A DNA stretch of 64,000 nucleotides from Streptomyces sp. NBC_00820 (GCF_036347055.1 NZ_CP108882.1:6436001-6500000); one strand, 5' to 3'. Shown: positions 51,002-60,382, counted from the first letter of the stretch. The notes: generated by a model from the letters alone, not told the origin. Translations and numbers: made by a program.

Positions 51002-51643
51002 ATGGTGTCCACCGACCGGTTGTCGGCCTTCGCGGCCCTGTCCCTCCTGCTCATCGTGGTGCCCGGCCCCAGCGTGCTGTTCGTGGTCGGGCGGGCGCTG
51101 GCGCACGGGCGCCGGGCGGCGCTGACCACCGTCGTGGGCAACACGATCGGCGCCTACGTGCTCGTCGTGGCCGTGGCGCTCGGCATCGGATCGATCGTGG
51201 AGCGCTCGGTACTGGTCTTCACGGTGCTGAAGCTCGCCGGCGCCGCCTACCTGGTGTACCTCGGCGTGCGGGCATGGCGGCAACGCGGTTCGCTGCGGGC
51301 CGCGTTCGCGGAGTCCGGCGGCCCGGCGCACGGCGGCCTGCGCACGCTGGGGGAGGGGTTCGCGGTCGGCGTGGCCAACCCCAAGACGATGGTCTTCTTC
51401 GCCGCCGTCCTGCCCCAGTTCGTGAGCCGCGACCAGGGGCACGTCCCGGCCCAGATGCTGCTGCTCGGCCTGGTCTTCAACGCCATCGCCCTCGCCTCCG
51501 ACAGCGTCTGGGGGCTGGGCGCCTCGGCCGCCCGCGACTGGTTCGCCCGCTCGCCCCGGCGGCTCGCGGCCGTCGGCGGAGTGGGCGGACTGGCGATGGT
51601 CGGCCTGGGGGTGACGGTCGCGGTGACCGGCCGCAAGGACTGA
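51002..51643 (+). CDS. LysE family translocator
   Basis: A 213-residue inner-membrane exporter of the LysE/RhtB family with about six spans. It has PGPSVLFVVGRALAHGRRAAL (~20-40), YLVYLGVRAWR and GVANPKTMVFFAAVLPQFV. It probably exports an amino acid or analogue. No Shine-Dalgarno precedes ATG 51002, so the message may be leaderless; GTG 51005 is possible. Confidence 0.88.
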   Translation: MVSTDRLSAFAALSLLLIVVPGPSVLFVVGRALAHGRRAALTTVVGNTIGAYVLVVAVALGIGSIVERSVLVFTVLKLAGAAYLVYLGVRAWRQRGSLRAAFAESGGPAHGGLRTLGEGFAVGVANPKTMVFFAAVLPQFVSRDQGHVPAQMLLLGLVFNAIALASDSVWGLGASAARDWFARSPRRLAAVGGVGGLAMVGLGVTVAVTGRKD

Positions 51644-51686
51644 CCGGGTCCTTCGGCATCACCCGGCAGGGACCCGGCGCTCCGGC

Positions 51687-52127
51687 TCACTCCTTCCTGA
51701 GCAGCTGGTTCACCGCCCGCCCGAACACCGTGCGCGCCGTTCCCTCCACCACGCCGTCGAAGGCGCCGGGCAGGAAGCGGATCCGCAGGTCCTCCCGCCA
51801 CAGCACACGGGTACGGCCACCGGGCCCCGGCCTGACCTCGATCGCGGCCCAGCCCAGGACCACCCGGCCACGCTTCTCCAGGTGGCACAGCCCCGGCTCG
51901 CCGTCGGCCGGCGGATGCCAGAGCGTCACCTCCATCGGGTCCTCGAAGACGAACGGCCCGATGCCCGAGCGGGCCACGACACGGGTGCCCTCGCGGGTCG
52001 GCCCGGGGGTGAGCACGGTGACGTGGGTCAGCGGTACCACGTCACCGTGGCGGGGCCAGTCCGTGAGCCGCCGCCACGCCTCGTCGAGGGGGAGCGGCAC
52101 CGTACGTTCAAGCGTGAAGAGGGGCAC
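51687..52127 (-). CDS. SRPBCC (START-like) family protein
   Basis: A 146-residue polyketide cyclase/Bet v1-type ligand-binding protein. It begins with the typical edge strand LFTLERTVPLPLDEAWRRLTDW. A long helix with FDGVVEGTARTVFGRAVNQLL closes the cavity. The ligand is unknown. GTG 52127 has TACGAT six bases upstream as a likely -10, so it may be leaderless. Confidence 0.82.
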   Translation of the reverse strand: MPLFTLERTVPLPLDEAWRRLTDWPRHGDVVPLTHVTVLTPGPTREGTRVVARSGIGPFVFEDPMEVTLWHPPADGEPGLCHLEKRGRVVLGWAAIEVRPGPGGRTRVLWREDLRIRFLPGAFDGVVEGTARTVFGRAVNQLLRKE

Positions 52128-52200
52128 GGCACGATCGTAGGGAATCGTGGCCCGCCACCAGCGCGTTGGCCGCCGCCTCACCTGCCTGGCGGACAGTCCG

Positions 52201-52219
52201 CGGTACGACGTTCGTACCG
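52201..52219. promoter_or_regulatory. palindrome in the SRPBCC-phosphoribosyltransferase gap
   Basis: CGGTACGA-CGT-TCGTACCG is a perfect 8-bp inverted repeat within the 305-bp divergent gap (52128-52432). A locally AT-rich stretch at ~52293-52325 probably carries the promoter of the downstream genes. No gene lies in the gap. Confidence 0.45.
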
Positions 52220-52432
52220 TCGCTCGCCGACTCCGGGACGGCGGCTTCGCCGGGACTCCGGCCTCCCGGGCGCGAGGGGCACGGGCCGACAGCTATACAC
52301 GGTGTTCATAGTATGTGTGTACGAATCCTCGCCCTGGCTGCTCGCCCCCGGACCGGGTGAGCGCCGCGAGGCGGCGCCGTAGCACCATGGAGGTACGAAG
52401 GCGGAAAGGACCTCTGCGGAGAGGACGGGCCC

Positions 52433-53083
52433 ATGCGTTTCCGGGACCGCGCCGAGGCCGGCCGGGAACTCGCCGGCCTGCTCAAGGACCTGCACGACCG
52501 CGGGGAACTCCCCGACCCCGTCGTCCTGGCCCTGCCCCGCGGGGGGATCGCCGTCGCCGGGCCGGTCGCCCGCGCCCTCGGGGCCCCGCTCGACGTGCTC
52601 GTCGTCCGCAAGATCGGCGCTCCGCACCACGAGGAGTTCGCCGTCGGCGCGCTCGCCGCCGACGACCCGCCCCTCTTCGACCTCGCCACCCTCGCCCGTC
52701 TCGGCCTGACCGAGGGGCGGCTCGCCTCCGTGGTGGAGCGGGAGCGGCGGGAACTGCGGCGCCGCGAGCGCCGCTACCGGGGCGACCGCCCGCCCCTCGA
52801 CCTGACGGGCCGTACGGTGATCGTCGTCGACGACGGCCTCGCCACCGGCGCCACCGCCCGCGCCGCCCTGCGCCATGCGCGCCGTCGGCAGCCGGCCCGG
52901 CTCGTCCTCGCCGTCCCCGTAGGTGCCCCGGAGTCCGTCGCCCTGCTGGCCGCAGAGGCCGACATGGTGGTCTGTCCGCTCCGGCCGGCCGGTTTCTGCG
53001 CGGTCGGTCAGTGGTACGACGACTTCGCACAACTGACCGACGCGGAAGTGCTCGACGCGCTCGACGCGCCGCACACCGACTGA
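52433..53083 (+). CDS. phosphoribosyltransferase family protein
   Basis: A 216-residue type I PRTase-fold protein with the PRPP loop VIVVDDGLATGATARAA (~124-140). The early segment VVLALPRGGIAVAGPVARALGAPLDVLVVRKIG is typical of the branch often annotated as a putative phosphoribosyltransferase or stand-alone domain of erythromycin-esterase fusions. The substrate is unknown. It is followed 17 bp later by an F420 enzyme gene, likely in the same operon. Confidence 0.87.
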   Translation: MRFRDRAEAGRELAGLLKDLHDRGELPDPVVLALPRGGIAVAGPVARALGAPLDVLVVRKIGAPHHEEFAVGALAADDPPLFDLATLARLGLTEGRLASVVERERRELRRRERRYRGDRPPLDLTGRTVIVVDDGLATGATARAALRHARRRQPARLVLAVPVGAPESVALLAAEADMVVCPLRPAGFCAVGQWYDDFAQLTDAEVLDALDAPHTD

Positions 53084-53100
53084 GCCCCCAGGGAGTGCGC

Positions 53101-53679
53101 ATGCCCGCACTGAACGCGGCCGAGGCGCGCCGCCGCTTCACCACGGCGCGCGTGGCCCGCCTGGCCACGACCGACGCGACGGGCCGCCCCCATCAGGTCC
53201 CGGTCGTCTTCGCCCGGCACACCGAAGGCGGCACCGATCGCATCGTCACCGCGGTGGACCACAAGCCCAAGACGACCACCGACCTCAAGCGGCTCGCCAA
53301 CATCGCCGCCCACCCCTCGGTCTGCCTCCTCGCCGACGCCTACGACGAGGACTGGGACCAGCTGTGGTGGGCCCGCGTCGACGGCGAGGCATGTGTCCTC
53401 CCGCCGCCGCCGGCCCGGCCCGACCCGGCCGACGCGCCGGGCGAGGCCGAAGACGCGGGAGCACTGCCCCGCGACCCCGGCACGGCCGGCCCGGCCGACG
53501 AGGCCCGCCCGACCGACGCTGCCGACGCGGCCGTACGACACGCGTACGAGACCGCCGTCGAGGCCCTCCGGGCGAAGTACCCGCAGTACCGTGACCGTCC
53601 GCCGACCGGACCGGTCATCGCTGTCACCGTACGGCGGTGGACGGGATGGGAGGCGCGCCGGCCGGGCTCGGGCGGCTGA
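53101..53679 (+). CDS. PPOX-class F420-dependent oxidoreductase
   Basis: A 192-residue split-barrel protein of the TIGR03668 (Rv0121-like) PPOX group, expected to use F420 in redox reactions. Signature parts are ARVARLATTDATGRPHQVPVVF (~17-38), DHKPKTTTDLKRLANIAAHP and DEDWDQLWWARVDG. A Pro/Asp/Ala-rich insert (~100-140) breaks the barrel before the final strand. GGGAG lies 6 nt before the ATG. Confidence 0.87.
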   Translation: MPALNAAEARRRFTTARVARLATTDATGRPHQVPVVFARHTEGGTDRIVTAVDHKPKTTTDLKRLANIAAHPSVCLLADAYDEDWDQLWWARVDGEACVLPPPPARPDPADAPGEAEDAGALPRDPGTAGPADEARPTDAADAAVRHAYETAVEALRAKYPQYRDRPPTGPVIAVTVRRWTGWEARRPGSGG

Positions 53680-53803
53680 GCCCGGCGTCCGAGCCCGCGC
53701 GCTTTCGTCGGCGGACCCGACCCACAGGACAGGCCCCGGGAGGGGCGCTCGGAGGTCCGGTCCGGACCCCTCGGGCCGCCCCGCGCTCTTCAGCCCGCCC
53801 TCC

Positions 53804-54646
53804 TCAGCCCTGTCCCCAGAGCGCCCCCAGCCCTCGCCCCTGCGCGCGGCCCGCCTCCGCGGCCGGGCGGCGGGTGGCGGGGTCAAGGGGGTTGTCGCCG
53901 ATGGCCTCCAGCGATGCCTCGTCGGGGGCGACGACCGCCACCTCGGCGCCCCGGGCTCGGAGTTCCTCGATCGCGCGCTCCACGGGCCGTTCGCTGGGGA
54001 AGGGCTCGGTGACGCCCATCGGGACGACGACCAGCACCCGGTCGGCGCCGGCGGCGTAGTCGGCGTTCGCCATCGAGCGGACACCGCCGTCGACGTAGCG
54101 GCGGCCGTCGATGGAGACCGGGGGCCAGACGCCCGGCACGGCGCAGCTCGCGGCGACGGCGTCGACGAGCGGTACGCCGGAGTCCTTGTCGAAGACACGG
54201 GGCTCGCCGCTCCCGGCGTCGACGGCGACGACCTTCAGCGCGCGCCCCGGCCAGGTGCGCGACGGCAGCCGGGACTCGATCACCGCGAGGCGCTCCGGTT
54301 CGGAGACGGTACGGGCCGCCAGCGCCACGCGTCCTACCGCGCGCCGCATCTCCGGCACCGACGCGGCGGCGCCCAGTGCGGCGCCGATCTCCGCGGCGAA
54401 CTTCTCCAGGTCCATCTCGGCCATGATCTCGGCGGACTGCAGCGCGGGGTCCACCTGCCGGGCGTACAGCTCCTCCAGGCCGAGTCCGCTGCCCACCTGG
54501 GCCGCGACGGCCGCCCCCGCGGACGTACCCACCAGCAGACCGGCCCCGGTCACGTCCTGCCCGCCGTCGGCGAGCCCCGCCAGCAGTCCGGTGATCCAGG
54601 CGATCCCGCCCACACCGCCACCGCCCAGCACCAACGCCTCGCTCAT
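53804..54646 (-). CDS. patatin-like phospholipase family protein
   Basis: A 280-residue patatin-fold hydrolase with the oxyanion loop LGGGGVGG (~7-14), nucleophile Ser42 in GTSAG and catalytic Asp in YVDGGV (~185). It probably acts on lipids or other acyl esters in the cytoplasm; no signal peptide is seen. AAGGAG lies ~6 nt before ATG 54646. It is 86 bp downstream of corA on the same strand and may share its transcript. Confidence 0.9.
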   Translation of the reverse strand: MSEALVLGGGGVGGIAWITGLLAGLADGGQDVTGAGLLVGTSAGAAVAAQVGSGLGLEELYARQVDPALQSAEIMAEMDLEKFAAEIGAALGAAASVPEMRRAVGRVALAARTVSEPERLAVIESRLPSRTWPGRALKVVAVDAGSGEPRVFDKDSGVPLVDAVAASCAVPGVWPPVSIDGRRYVDGGVRSMANADYAAGADRVLVVVPMGVTEPFPSERPVERAIEELRARGAEVAVVAPDEASLEAIGDNPLDPATRRPAAEAGRAQGRGLGALWGQG

Positions 54647-54732
54647 ACACGCTCCTTGAAGTCCGTGAACCCGTCGACGGCCCTCCGGTGAGGACGCCGG
54701 ACCCGGCCGCGAGCGTTCCATCAGGGGTCCTG

Positions 54733-55905
54733 TCAGAGCCAGTCGCGGCGCTTGAAGACGAGGTACAGGGTCGTGCAGACGACGCCCATCAGCCCGATCG
54801 CGAACGGGTAGCCCAGCCACCAGTGCAGCTCCGGCATATGGGCGAAGTTCATGCCGTAGATGGTGCCGACGAGTGTCGGCGCGAACAGGATGGCCGCCCA
54901 GCTGGAGATCTTCTTGACCTCCTCGTTCTGCTCGAACCCCGCCTCCGCCAGCGCCCGCATCTCCGCGTTCTGCTGCTGGGTGACCAGCGTCGCGTTGACG
55001 GTGAGGATGTCGGTGAGTGCCTGGCGGAAGACGTCGACGCGTTCGCTGATGTGCGTGACGTGGTCGGCGACGTCCCGCAGGTAGCGCTGGAGTTCCTCGT
55101 CGGTCTCGTACTTGGCGAAGCCCGCCATCAGGCCGTGCAGCATGCCCACGAGCGGGCGGGTGGCCCGCTGGAACTCGACCGTCTCGCGGGAGAGTTCGTA
55201 GATGCGCCGGGAGACCTCGGGGTCGCCGCGGAAGACCTCGGTCTCGATCTCGTCGATGTCGTTCTGCACCCCGGCGACGACCGGCGCGTACCCGTCGACC
55301 ACCGCGTCGAGGATCGCGTACAGGACCGCCTCCGGACCCAGCGCCAGCAGTTCGGGGGAGTCCTCCATGCGGCGGCGGACCGCGGACAGGTCCGGGGCCG
55401 CGCCGTGCCGGACCGTGATGACGAAGTCGGGGCCCACGAAGACGTGCAGTTCCCCGAAGTCGACCTCCTCCGACGCGTCCAGGTAGCGGGCGGCGCGCAG
55501 GACCACGAACAGCGTGTCGCCGTACCTCTCCAGTTTCGGCCGCTGATGCGCCTCCATCGCGTCCTCGACCGCGAGCGGATGCAGGTCGAACTCGGCCGCC
55601 AGCGACAGGAGTTCGTCCTCCGTGGGGCGGGCGAGGCCGATCCACGCCATGCCGGCCGGCCGCTCGCGCAGCTCGCGGAAGGTCTCGGCGAGGCCGGCGG
55701 GGGAGGAGACGCGGACACCGTCCCGGTACAGGGCCGCCTGGACGACGCTCGCGGGCCCGGCCGGCTCCTCGGGCTGCCCCTGGGCCGCCCCGGGCTCGCC
55801 CGCCCCCGGCTGCGGTGACGCGGGGGCGCGGCGCCGGACCGGCCTCCGGCCGCCGTTCCTGCCGCCGTCGCGGCCGCCGTTCCTGCCGTCAGGACGCTCG
55901 GGCAT
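54733..55905 (-). CDS. corA: CorA family magnesium/cobalt transporter
   Basis: A 390-residue divalent cation channel protein that works as a pentamer. The signature YGMNFAHMPELHWW (~345-358) sits between the two C-terminal spans. The large N-terminal funnel domain with long helices (~60-310) precedes it. A Gly/Arg-rich prefix of ~50 residues (NGGRDGGRNGGRRPVRRR) is extra compared with other CorA proteins. ATG 55905 has GAGAGG 6 nt upstream. Confidence 0.92.
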   Translation of the reverse strand: MPERPDGRNGGRDGGRNGGRRPVRRRAPASPQPGAGEPGAAQGQPEEPAGPASVVQAALYRDGVRVSSPAGLAETFRELRERPAGMAWIGLARPTEDELLSLAAEFDLHPLAVEDAMEAHQRPKLERYGDTLFVVLRAARYLDASEEVDFGELHVFVGPDFVITVRHGAAPDLSAVRRRMEDSPELLALGPEAVLYAILDAVVDGYAPVVAGVQNDIDEIETEVFRGDPEVSRRIYELSRETVEFQRATRPLVGMLHGLMAGFAKYETDEELQRYLRDVADHVTHISERVDVFRQALTDILTVNATLVTQQQNAEMRALAEAGFEQNEEVKKISSWAAILFAPTLVGTIYGMNFAHMPELHWWLGYPFAIGLMGVVCTTLYLVFKRRDWL

Positions 55906-56061
55906 CGGCTGCCTCTCCGTCGAACCTGCGTACGCCGTGATCACGAAGCGGGGTACGTGCAGGATAGCGGCGGCCCGGCGCACCGGGGGGCGTGAAACGT
56001 ACGCGGGGAAGGCGCGTCGCACGCCCGTGAAGGACGCCGAGCGTGTGGAGATGGATAGGGA

Positions 56062-56096
56062 GGCGCTGCGGGCCGCTCGTGGTCGCTCGCAGCGCC
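56062..56096 (-). terminator. hairpin after the trypsin gene
   Basis: A perfect 9-bp stem (GGCGCTGCG with CGCAGCGCC, 17-nt loop) lies 43 bp past the protease stop on the minus strand. Confidence 0.6.
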
Positions 56097-56138
56097 CCCC
56101 TGGCTGTCACCCGAGGGAGGCTCGGGAAGTGTTCCGGG

Positions 56139-56930
56139 TCAGGAGTTGACCTGTGCGGTCACCAGGTCCGAGAAGGTGGTCAGCCGGGTGTAGACACCCG
56201 GGAAACCGGCCTCCGCGCACCCCTCTCCCCAGGAAGTGATCCCTGCCAGGGCGCCCCCGATGAGCAGGGGACCGCCGCTGTCGCCCTGGCAGGTGTCTAC
56301 GCCGCCGGACGTGTATCCGGCGCAAACCATGTCGGTCTGGACGAAGTCCGAACCGTAGGAGCTCTGGCAGCTCGAGTCGGACACGACCGGGACGGTCGCG
56401 GTCCGCAGCTGGTTGGAGGAGCTGCCGTTCTCCGATGTGGTGCCCCAGCCGAGGATCCGGGCCGTGGTGCCGGCCGCGTAGACGCCCGTCTGGGAGGAGG
56501 AGACGTACGACGCCGGCGTGTACGGCATCGACGTCGAAAGGGTCAGTACGGCCACGTCGTCGCCGTTGGTGGCGTCGGTGTAGTCAGGGTTGATCCAGAT
56601 CTTGCTGACCCGGCTCACGGTGCCGTTGGTGCCGTTGAGGTAGGTGCGGCCGCCGACCACGCGGACACTCCCGGTCGACTCGCCGACCATGCAGTGCGCG
56701 GCCGTCACGACCTTCTTGGCCGCGACCAGGGTGCCACCGCAAAACTGGTTACCGGAGGCGTCCGTGATCTGCATCATGAACGGGTACGCGGTCGTGGTCG
56801 TGGTGGTACCGCCCACGATGGGCTGGGGGGCGGCGCTCGCGGTGGGGGCGACGAGCAGCGCGGTCGTGGCCGCCGCGGCGGCGGCCGCCACGGTCATGGC
56901 GGTCTTTCTGGCACCTCTGAGCCCGAACAT
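56139..56930 (-). CDS. secreted trypsin-like serine protease
   Basis: A 263-residue preproenzyme of the S1 (chymotrypsin) family close to Streptomyces trypsins. The signal peptide ends near ASA (~33), and a very short propeptide (APQP) precedes the mature IVGG N-terminus at Ile38. The triad is His79 (TAAHC), Asp125 (GDDVAVL) and Ser218 (GDSGGP). Asp212, six residues before the Ser, predicts cleavage after Arg/Lys. Six Cys can form three disulfides. GAGGAG precedes the ATG. A likely promoter with a CCCCCTAGGGGG box lies upstream, next to an LAL regulator gene. Confidence 0.93.
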   Translation of the reverse strand: MFGLRGARKTAMTVAAAAAAATTALLVAPTASAAPQPIVGGTTTTTTAYPFMMQITDASGNQFCGGTLVAAKKVVTAAHCMVGESTGSVRVVGGRTYLNGTNGTVSRVSKIWINPDYTDATNGDDVAVLTLSTSMPYTPASYVSSSQTGVYAAGTTARILGWGTTSENGSSSNQLRTATVPVVSDSSCQSSYGSDFVQTDMVCAGYTSGGVDTCQGDSGGPLLIGGALAGITSWGEGCAEAGFPGVYTRLTTFSDLVTAQVNS

Positions 56931-57033
56931 GAGTCTCCTCAGTGAGGGTTGCCGGTGGGGTTCGCACGGGTGTGGGGGGTAGAGCACGGGGCGGCGGACC
57001 GACCCCGTGTGCCCGGGCGAGCGGCACGCCCTT

Positions 57034-57083
57034 ACGCTAGGACCCGGAACTCCCGCCTCCCAATGAGGGAACCCCCTAGGGGG
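57034..57083 (-). promoter_or_regulatory. trypsin promoter with CCCCCTAGGGGG palindrome
   Basis: On the minus strand TTGGGA (57058-57063), an 18-bp spacer and TAGCGT (57034-57039) form a possible promoter with a leader of about 96 nt. A perfect 12-bp palindrome (57072-57083) lies 8 bp upstream of the -35. This is the usual position for an activator site, with a weak -35 as expected for activated promoters. Confidence 0.5.
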
Positions 57084-57131
57084 GCAGGGGAGGGAAAACC
57101 CTCGGTCCGGCTCAGTTAACCGGGGGCGGGG

Positions 57132-60026
57132 TCACTTCGCTCGGCGACCTGCCGCCAATCGGACGATGTCCACCCGCGACCGGATCCCCAGCTTGCGGTA
57201 GACCCGGGTCAGGGTCGCCTCCACCGTCTTGACACTGACGAACAGCCGGGCGGCTATCTCCCGGTTGGTGGCTCCCTCCATGACCAGCGCGGCGACCTGA
57301 CGCTCCATCGAGGCCAGCGGGGCCAGGGCGTCCAGCGCGTCCGGCACCTCGACGGCGGGTCCGGGCTCGGGCGTGGCACGGGCTTCGTCCACTTGGCGCA
57401 GCCACGGCAGCGCCCGGCAGCGCCGGAACAGCCGGGTGGCCTCGTCGTACGCCGCCGTCCGCCTGTTCCCGCTGTCCGTCCGCCTGCCGTCCCCGCCCTC
57501 GGCCGGCCCGATCCCGTCCTCCGCGCGGCCGCCGCCGTCCTCCGCGCGCCGGGCGCGCAGCCGGGCCAGGGCGAACGCGGCCCGCGCCTCCTCCAGGCCG
57601 TAGCCGAGCTTGGCGAGCCGGTCCTGAGCGGACGTCAGCTGGGCGACGGCGGCCTCCTGGTCGCCGCGGGCGGCCCGGACCAGGGCCTCGGCCCGGTCGA
57701 GGACGGCGAGCACGCTCTCCCGGCCGAGCCGGAGGGCGTGCTCGCGGCTGGCGTCGATGAGGTCCTGGGCCTCGGCCGGTTCACCGATACGGACCAGCGC
57801 CTCGGCGAGGTCACCGTGCCAGCGGCCGCGCGCCGGGTCGGTGATGCCGAGGTCCCGCTCCAGCCGGCGCACCCGGCGCAGCGAGCGGACCGTGCCCGAG
57901 GGATCGCCGGCCACCAACTGGGCGTAGCCGAGAGCGGCCAGGGCCCGGGACAGGTACATCTGGTCGCCGTCCTCCTCGGCGTGCTCCACCGCCTCCCGGG
58001 CCAGGGCCAGGGCACGGTCCACGTCCCCGCCCGAGGCCTCGGCCAGCGAGGTGAGCATCGCCGAGGCGGTCTCCCCGATCCCGGAGTCCCGGGCCAGCCG
58101 GAGGCTGTCGCGGGCCAGTTCCAGGGCGCGCCCGCAGTGCCCGGCGTGCAGCTCGGTCTCGGCCAGCCCGCGCAGGAAGTGCACCTCGCTCTCCACCGAG
58201 CCTCGCCGGCGCACCTCGCCCAGCAGCGCGGTCACCGTCGTCCGGGCCTCGCCCAGCTGGTCGCCCATGACCAGCCAGCGGAACCGGGCGCTGCCCGCGC
58301 CGTTGTGATGGCACGCCACCCGGGGATCCTGGGGCTCCTTCAGGGCACGCTTGATGGTGCGCGGGGCCTCCGGATGACCCATCAGGGTCTCCGTCTGCGC
58401 CTGGAAGGCCAGCGCGAGCAGCTCGGTGCGCCGGTCGGCGCCGCGCGCGGCGAGGTCGGCCGCGTGCGCGGCGGCCTCGCGGGCCTCGGTGAAGTCGCCC
58501 TCCACGATCAGCGCCCGCCAGGCCAGCTGGTAGTGCACGAGGGCCAGCAGCCGCGGGTCGTCCCCGGCGTCGGCGAGCGCCTGCGGGAAGACCGAGTCGA
58601 CCACGGCCATGGTGTGGCCCGCGGTGTCGATGACGATCATCCAGGCCCGCACCCGCTCGGCGGGCACACTCGACCGGCTGAGCACCTCGCGGGCGATGTC
58701 CCGGGCCAGATCGACCTCGCCCGCGGTGATCGCGTCCTCGGCGGCCTGGAGCCGGCGCTCCTCGGGACCGGGGCGGCTGTCGGCGGGGGTTCGCCGGGCC
58801 GCGAGCAGCCCCAGCTGGGCCGCCACCGACGGGGCGCCCCGGTCCCGGGCGAGGGTCGCGGCCCCGGCGAGCCGGGCCGCCACCTCCGGGTCGGTGCCGG
58901 CGGTGGCCAGGGCCAGGTGCCGGGCCCGTTCGATCGGGTCGGAGGCCGCGGTGGACAACGCGGCGTGCGCGGCCCGCCGTTCCGGCGCGGGCGCCTCCGC
59001 GTACAGCGCGGCGGAGATGAGCGGGTGCGCGAACCGTACGGCCGGGGCGTCCGGCTCGGTGGCGAGCAGCCCGAGTTCGGCGGCCTGGGCGCACTCGGCC
59101 TCGGCGTTCTCCCGGCCGGCCGCGTGCAGCAGCGCCGGGGTGGGCCGGGCGCCGGCGCTGGCCACCAGCAGGGTGCGGCGGGCCTCGACCGACAGCATGT
59201 CCAGCCGGCTGAGCACCAGCGCGCGCAGCGAGGTCGGCACCGGCAGCGGCTCGCCCGGCCGGGGCGGGGTGGGGCTGTCGGCGAGGGCGCGGCCGAGTTC
59301 CAGGGCGAACAGCGGGTTGCCGCCGCTGGTGCGGTGGATCTCGCGGACGGTGGAGCGGGGCAGGCCGCCGTGACCGCGGTGGTCGAGCAGCCGCGCCACC
59401 TGGGTGCGGTTCAGCGGGCCGAGGCGGACGGCGACGGTGCCCGGCGGGCAGGCGCGCAGGTGGCGGTCGTACTCCTGGCTCTGCGGTCCCTCCGTGCGGA
59501 CCGCGCACAGCAGTTGCACCGGGGTGCCCTCCAGGCGGCGGGCGGCGAAGCCGAGCAGTTCGGCGCTGGCCGGGTCCAGCCACTGCAGGTCGTCGGCGAC
59601 GACCAGCACCGGACCCCGGGCGGCGAGCGTGCGCAGCGCGGAGAGCACCGCCAGGCGCAGGGCGAGGCCGTCGCGCAGGAGGCTGGACTCGCCGCGGCCG
59701 GTCAGCGCCGACTCCAGGGCGGTGCGCTGGGCGACGGGCAGCCGCGGCGCGACCTCGTCGAGGACCAGGCCGAGGAGGTCGGCGAGGGCGAGGAAGGGGA
59801 GGTGCGATTCGGACTCCGTCGCGGAGCAGCGCAACACCGTGCGCGCCGTCGCGCCGTATTCCTCGGCCAATGCCCGCAGGACGGTCGATTTCCCAATTCC
59901 GGCGGGGCCGTGGAGCAGCACACTGCCCCCGGAGGCGATTTGCTCCCGTGCGCTCGCGAACAGCTCCTCGCGGCCGATGACCAGGTCGGGGCGGCATCGG
60001 GCAGGCTCCTGGAAGTCCCGTCGCAC
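57132..60026 (-). CDS. LAL-type LuxR family regulator
   Basis: A 964-residue large ATP-binding regulator of the LuxR family. Walker A is GPAGIGKST (Lys46) and Walker B is VLVVADDLQWLD (~130). The AAA/STAND core is followed by ~550 residues of TPR-like helices and a C-terminal LuxR HTH (ALVMEGATNREIAARLFVS and KTVEATLTRVYRKLG, ~905-945). GTG 60026 is chosen because GGGGAG lies 8 nt upstream; TTG 60062 has none. LAL proteins are ATP- and ligand-gated activators. The adjacent trypsin gene, transcribed in the same direction just downstream, is a plausible target. Confidence 0.9.
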   Translation of the reverse strand: MRRDFQEPARCRPDLVIGREELFASAREQIASGGSVLLHGPAGIGKSTVLRALAEEYGATARTVLRCSATESESHLPFLALADLLGLVLDEVAPRLPVAQRTALESALTGRGESSLLRDGLALRLAVLSALRTLAARGPVLVVADDLQWLDPASAELLGFAARRLEGTPVQLLCAVRTEGPQSQEYDRHLRACPPGTVAVRLGPLNRTQVARLLDHRGHGGLPRSTVREIHRTSGGNPLFALELGRALADSPTPPRPGEPLPVPTSLRALVLSRLDMLSVEARRTLLVASAGARPTPALLHAAGRENAEAECAQAAELGLLATEPDAPAVRFAHPLISAALYAEAPAPERRAAHAALSTAASDPIERARHLALATAGTDPEVAARLAGAATLARDRGAPSVAAQLGLLAARRTPADSRPGPEERRLQAAEDAITAGEVDLARDIAREVLSRSSVPAERVRAWMIVIDTAGHTMAVVDSVFPQALADAGDDPRLLALVHYQLAWRALIVEGDFTEAREAAAHAADLAARGADRRTELLALAFQAQTETLMGHPEAPRTIKRALKEPQDPRVACHHNGAGSARFRWLVMGDQLGEARTTVTALLGEVRRRGSVESEVHFLRGLAETELHAGHCGRALELARDSLRLARDSGIGETASAMLTSLAEASGGDVDRALALAREAVEHAEEDGDQMYLSRALAALGYAQLVAGDPSGTVRSLRRVRRLERDLGITDPARGRWHGDLAEALVRIGEPAEAQDLIDASREHALRLGRESVLAVLDRAEALVRAARGDQEAAVAQLTSAQDRLAKLGYGLEEARAAFALARLRARRAEDGGGRAEDGIGPAEGGDGRRTDSGNRRTAAYDEATRLFRRCRALPWLRQVDEARATPEPGPAVEVPDALDALAPLASMERQVAALVMEGATNREIAARLFVSVKTVEATLTRVYRKLGIRSRVDIVRLAAGRRAK

Positions 60027-60382
60027 GGTCACCGCTCCCCTCGTGTGTCGTGTTCGGGCCAAATTCTAGGCAACGATCCCTGAAATTCGGACGGAAGCCC
60101 TGGTGAGGGAAATAACAAACGGGCAAGGGGAATTCAAAGCGACGGCACGCGCGCGCCCGGGTTTCCGCGCGGTCGTCACCACCACAGCCGTCACCACAGC
60201 CGTCACCACAGCCGTCACCACGGTCGTCACCGCCACGGTCATCATCACCACGGTCGTCACCGCCTTGGCCGCCATCACCAGGTTGTCACCGCCACGACCG
60301 CCCCGACCGCTCTCGCCGCCCCGACCGCTCTCGCCGCCCCGACCGCCCTCGCGGCCCCGGCCGGTCCGGCGCACGGCCCCGG
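60027..60382. repeat. repeat-rich intergenic region
   Basis: No gene is assigned in this gap. It holds three exact and one diverged 12-bp units (ACCACAGCCGTC, 60181-60228), related GTCACC repeats to ~60290, and 18-bp CCCGACCGCTCTCGCCGC-type units around 60303-60350. The minus strand can be read as low-complexity Val/Thr and Gly/Arg/Glu repeats in a frame different from the neighbouring gene. Confidence 0.7.
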
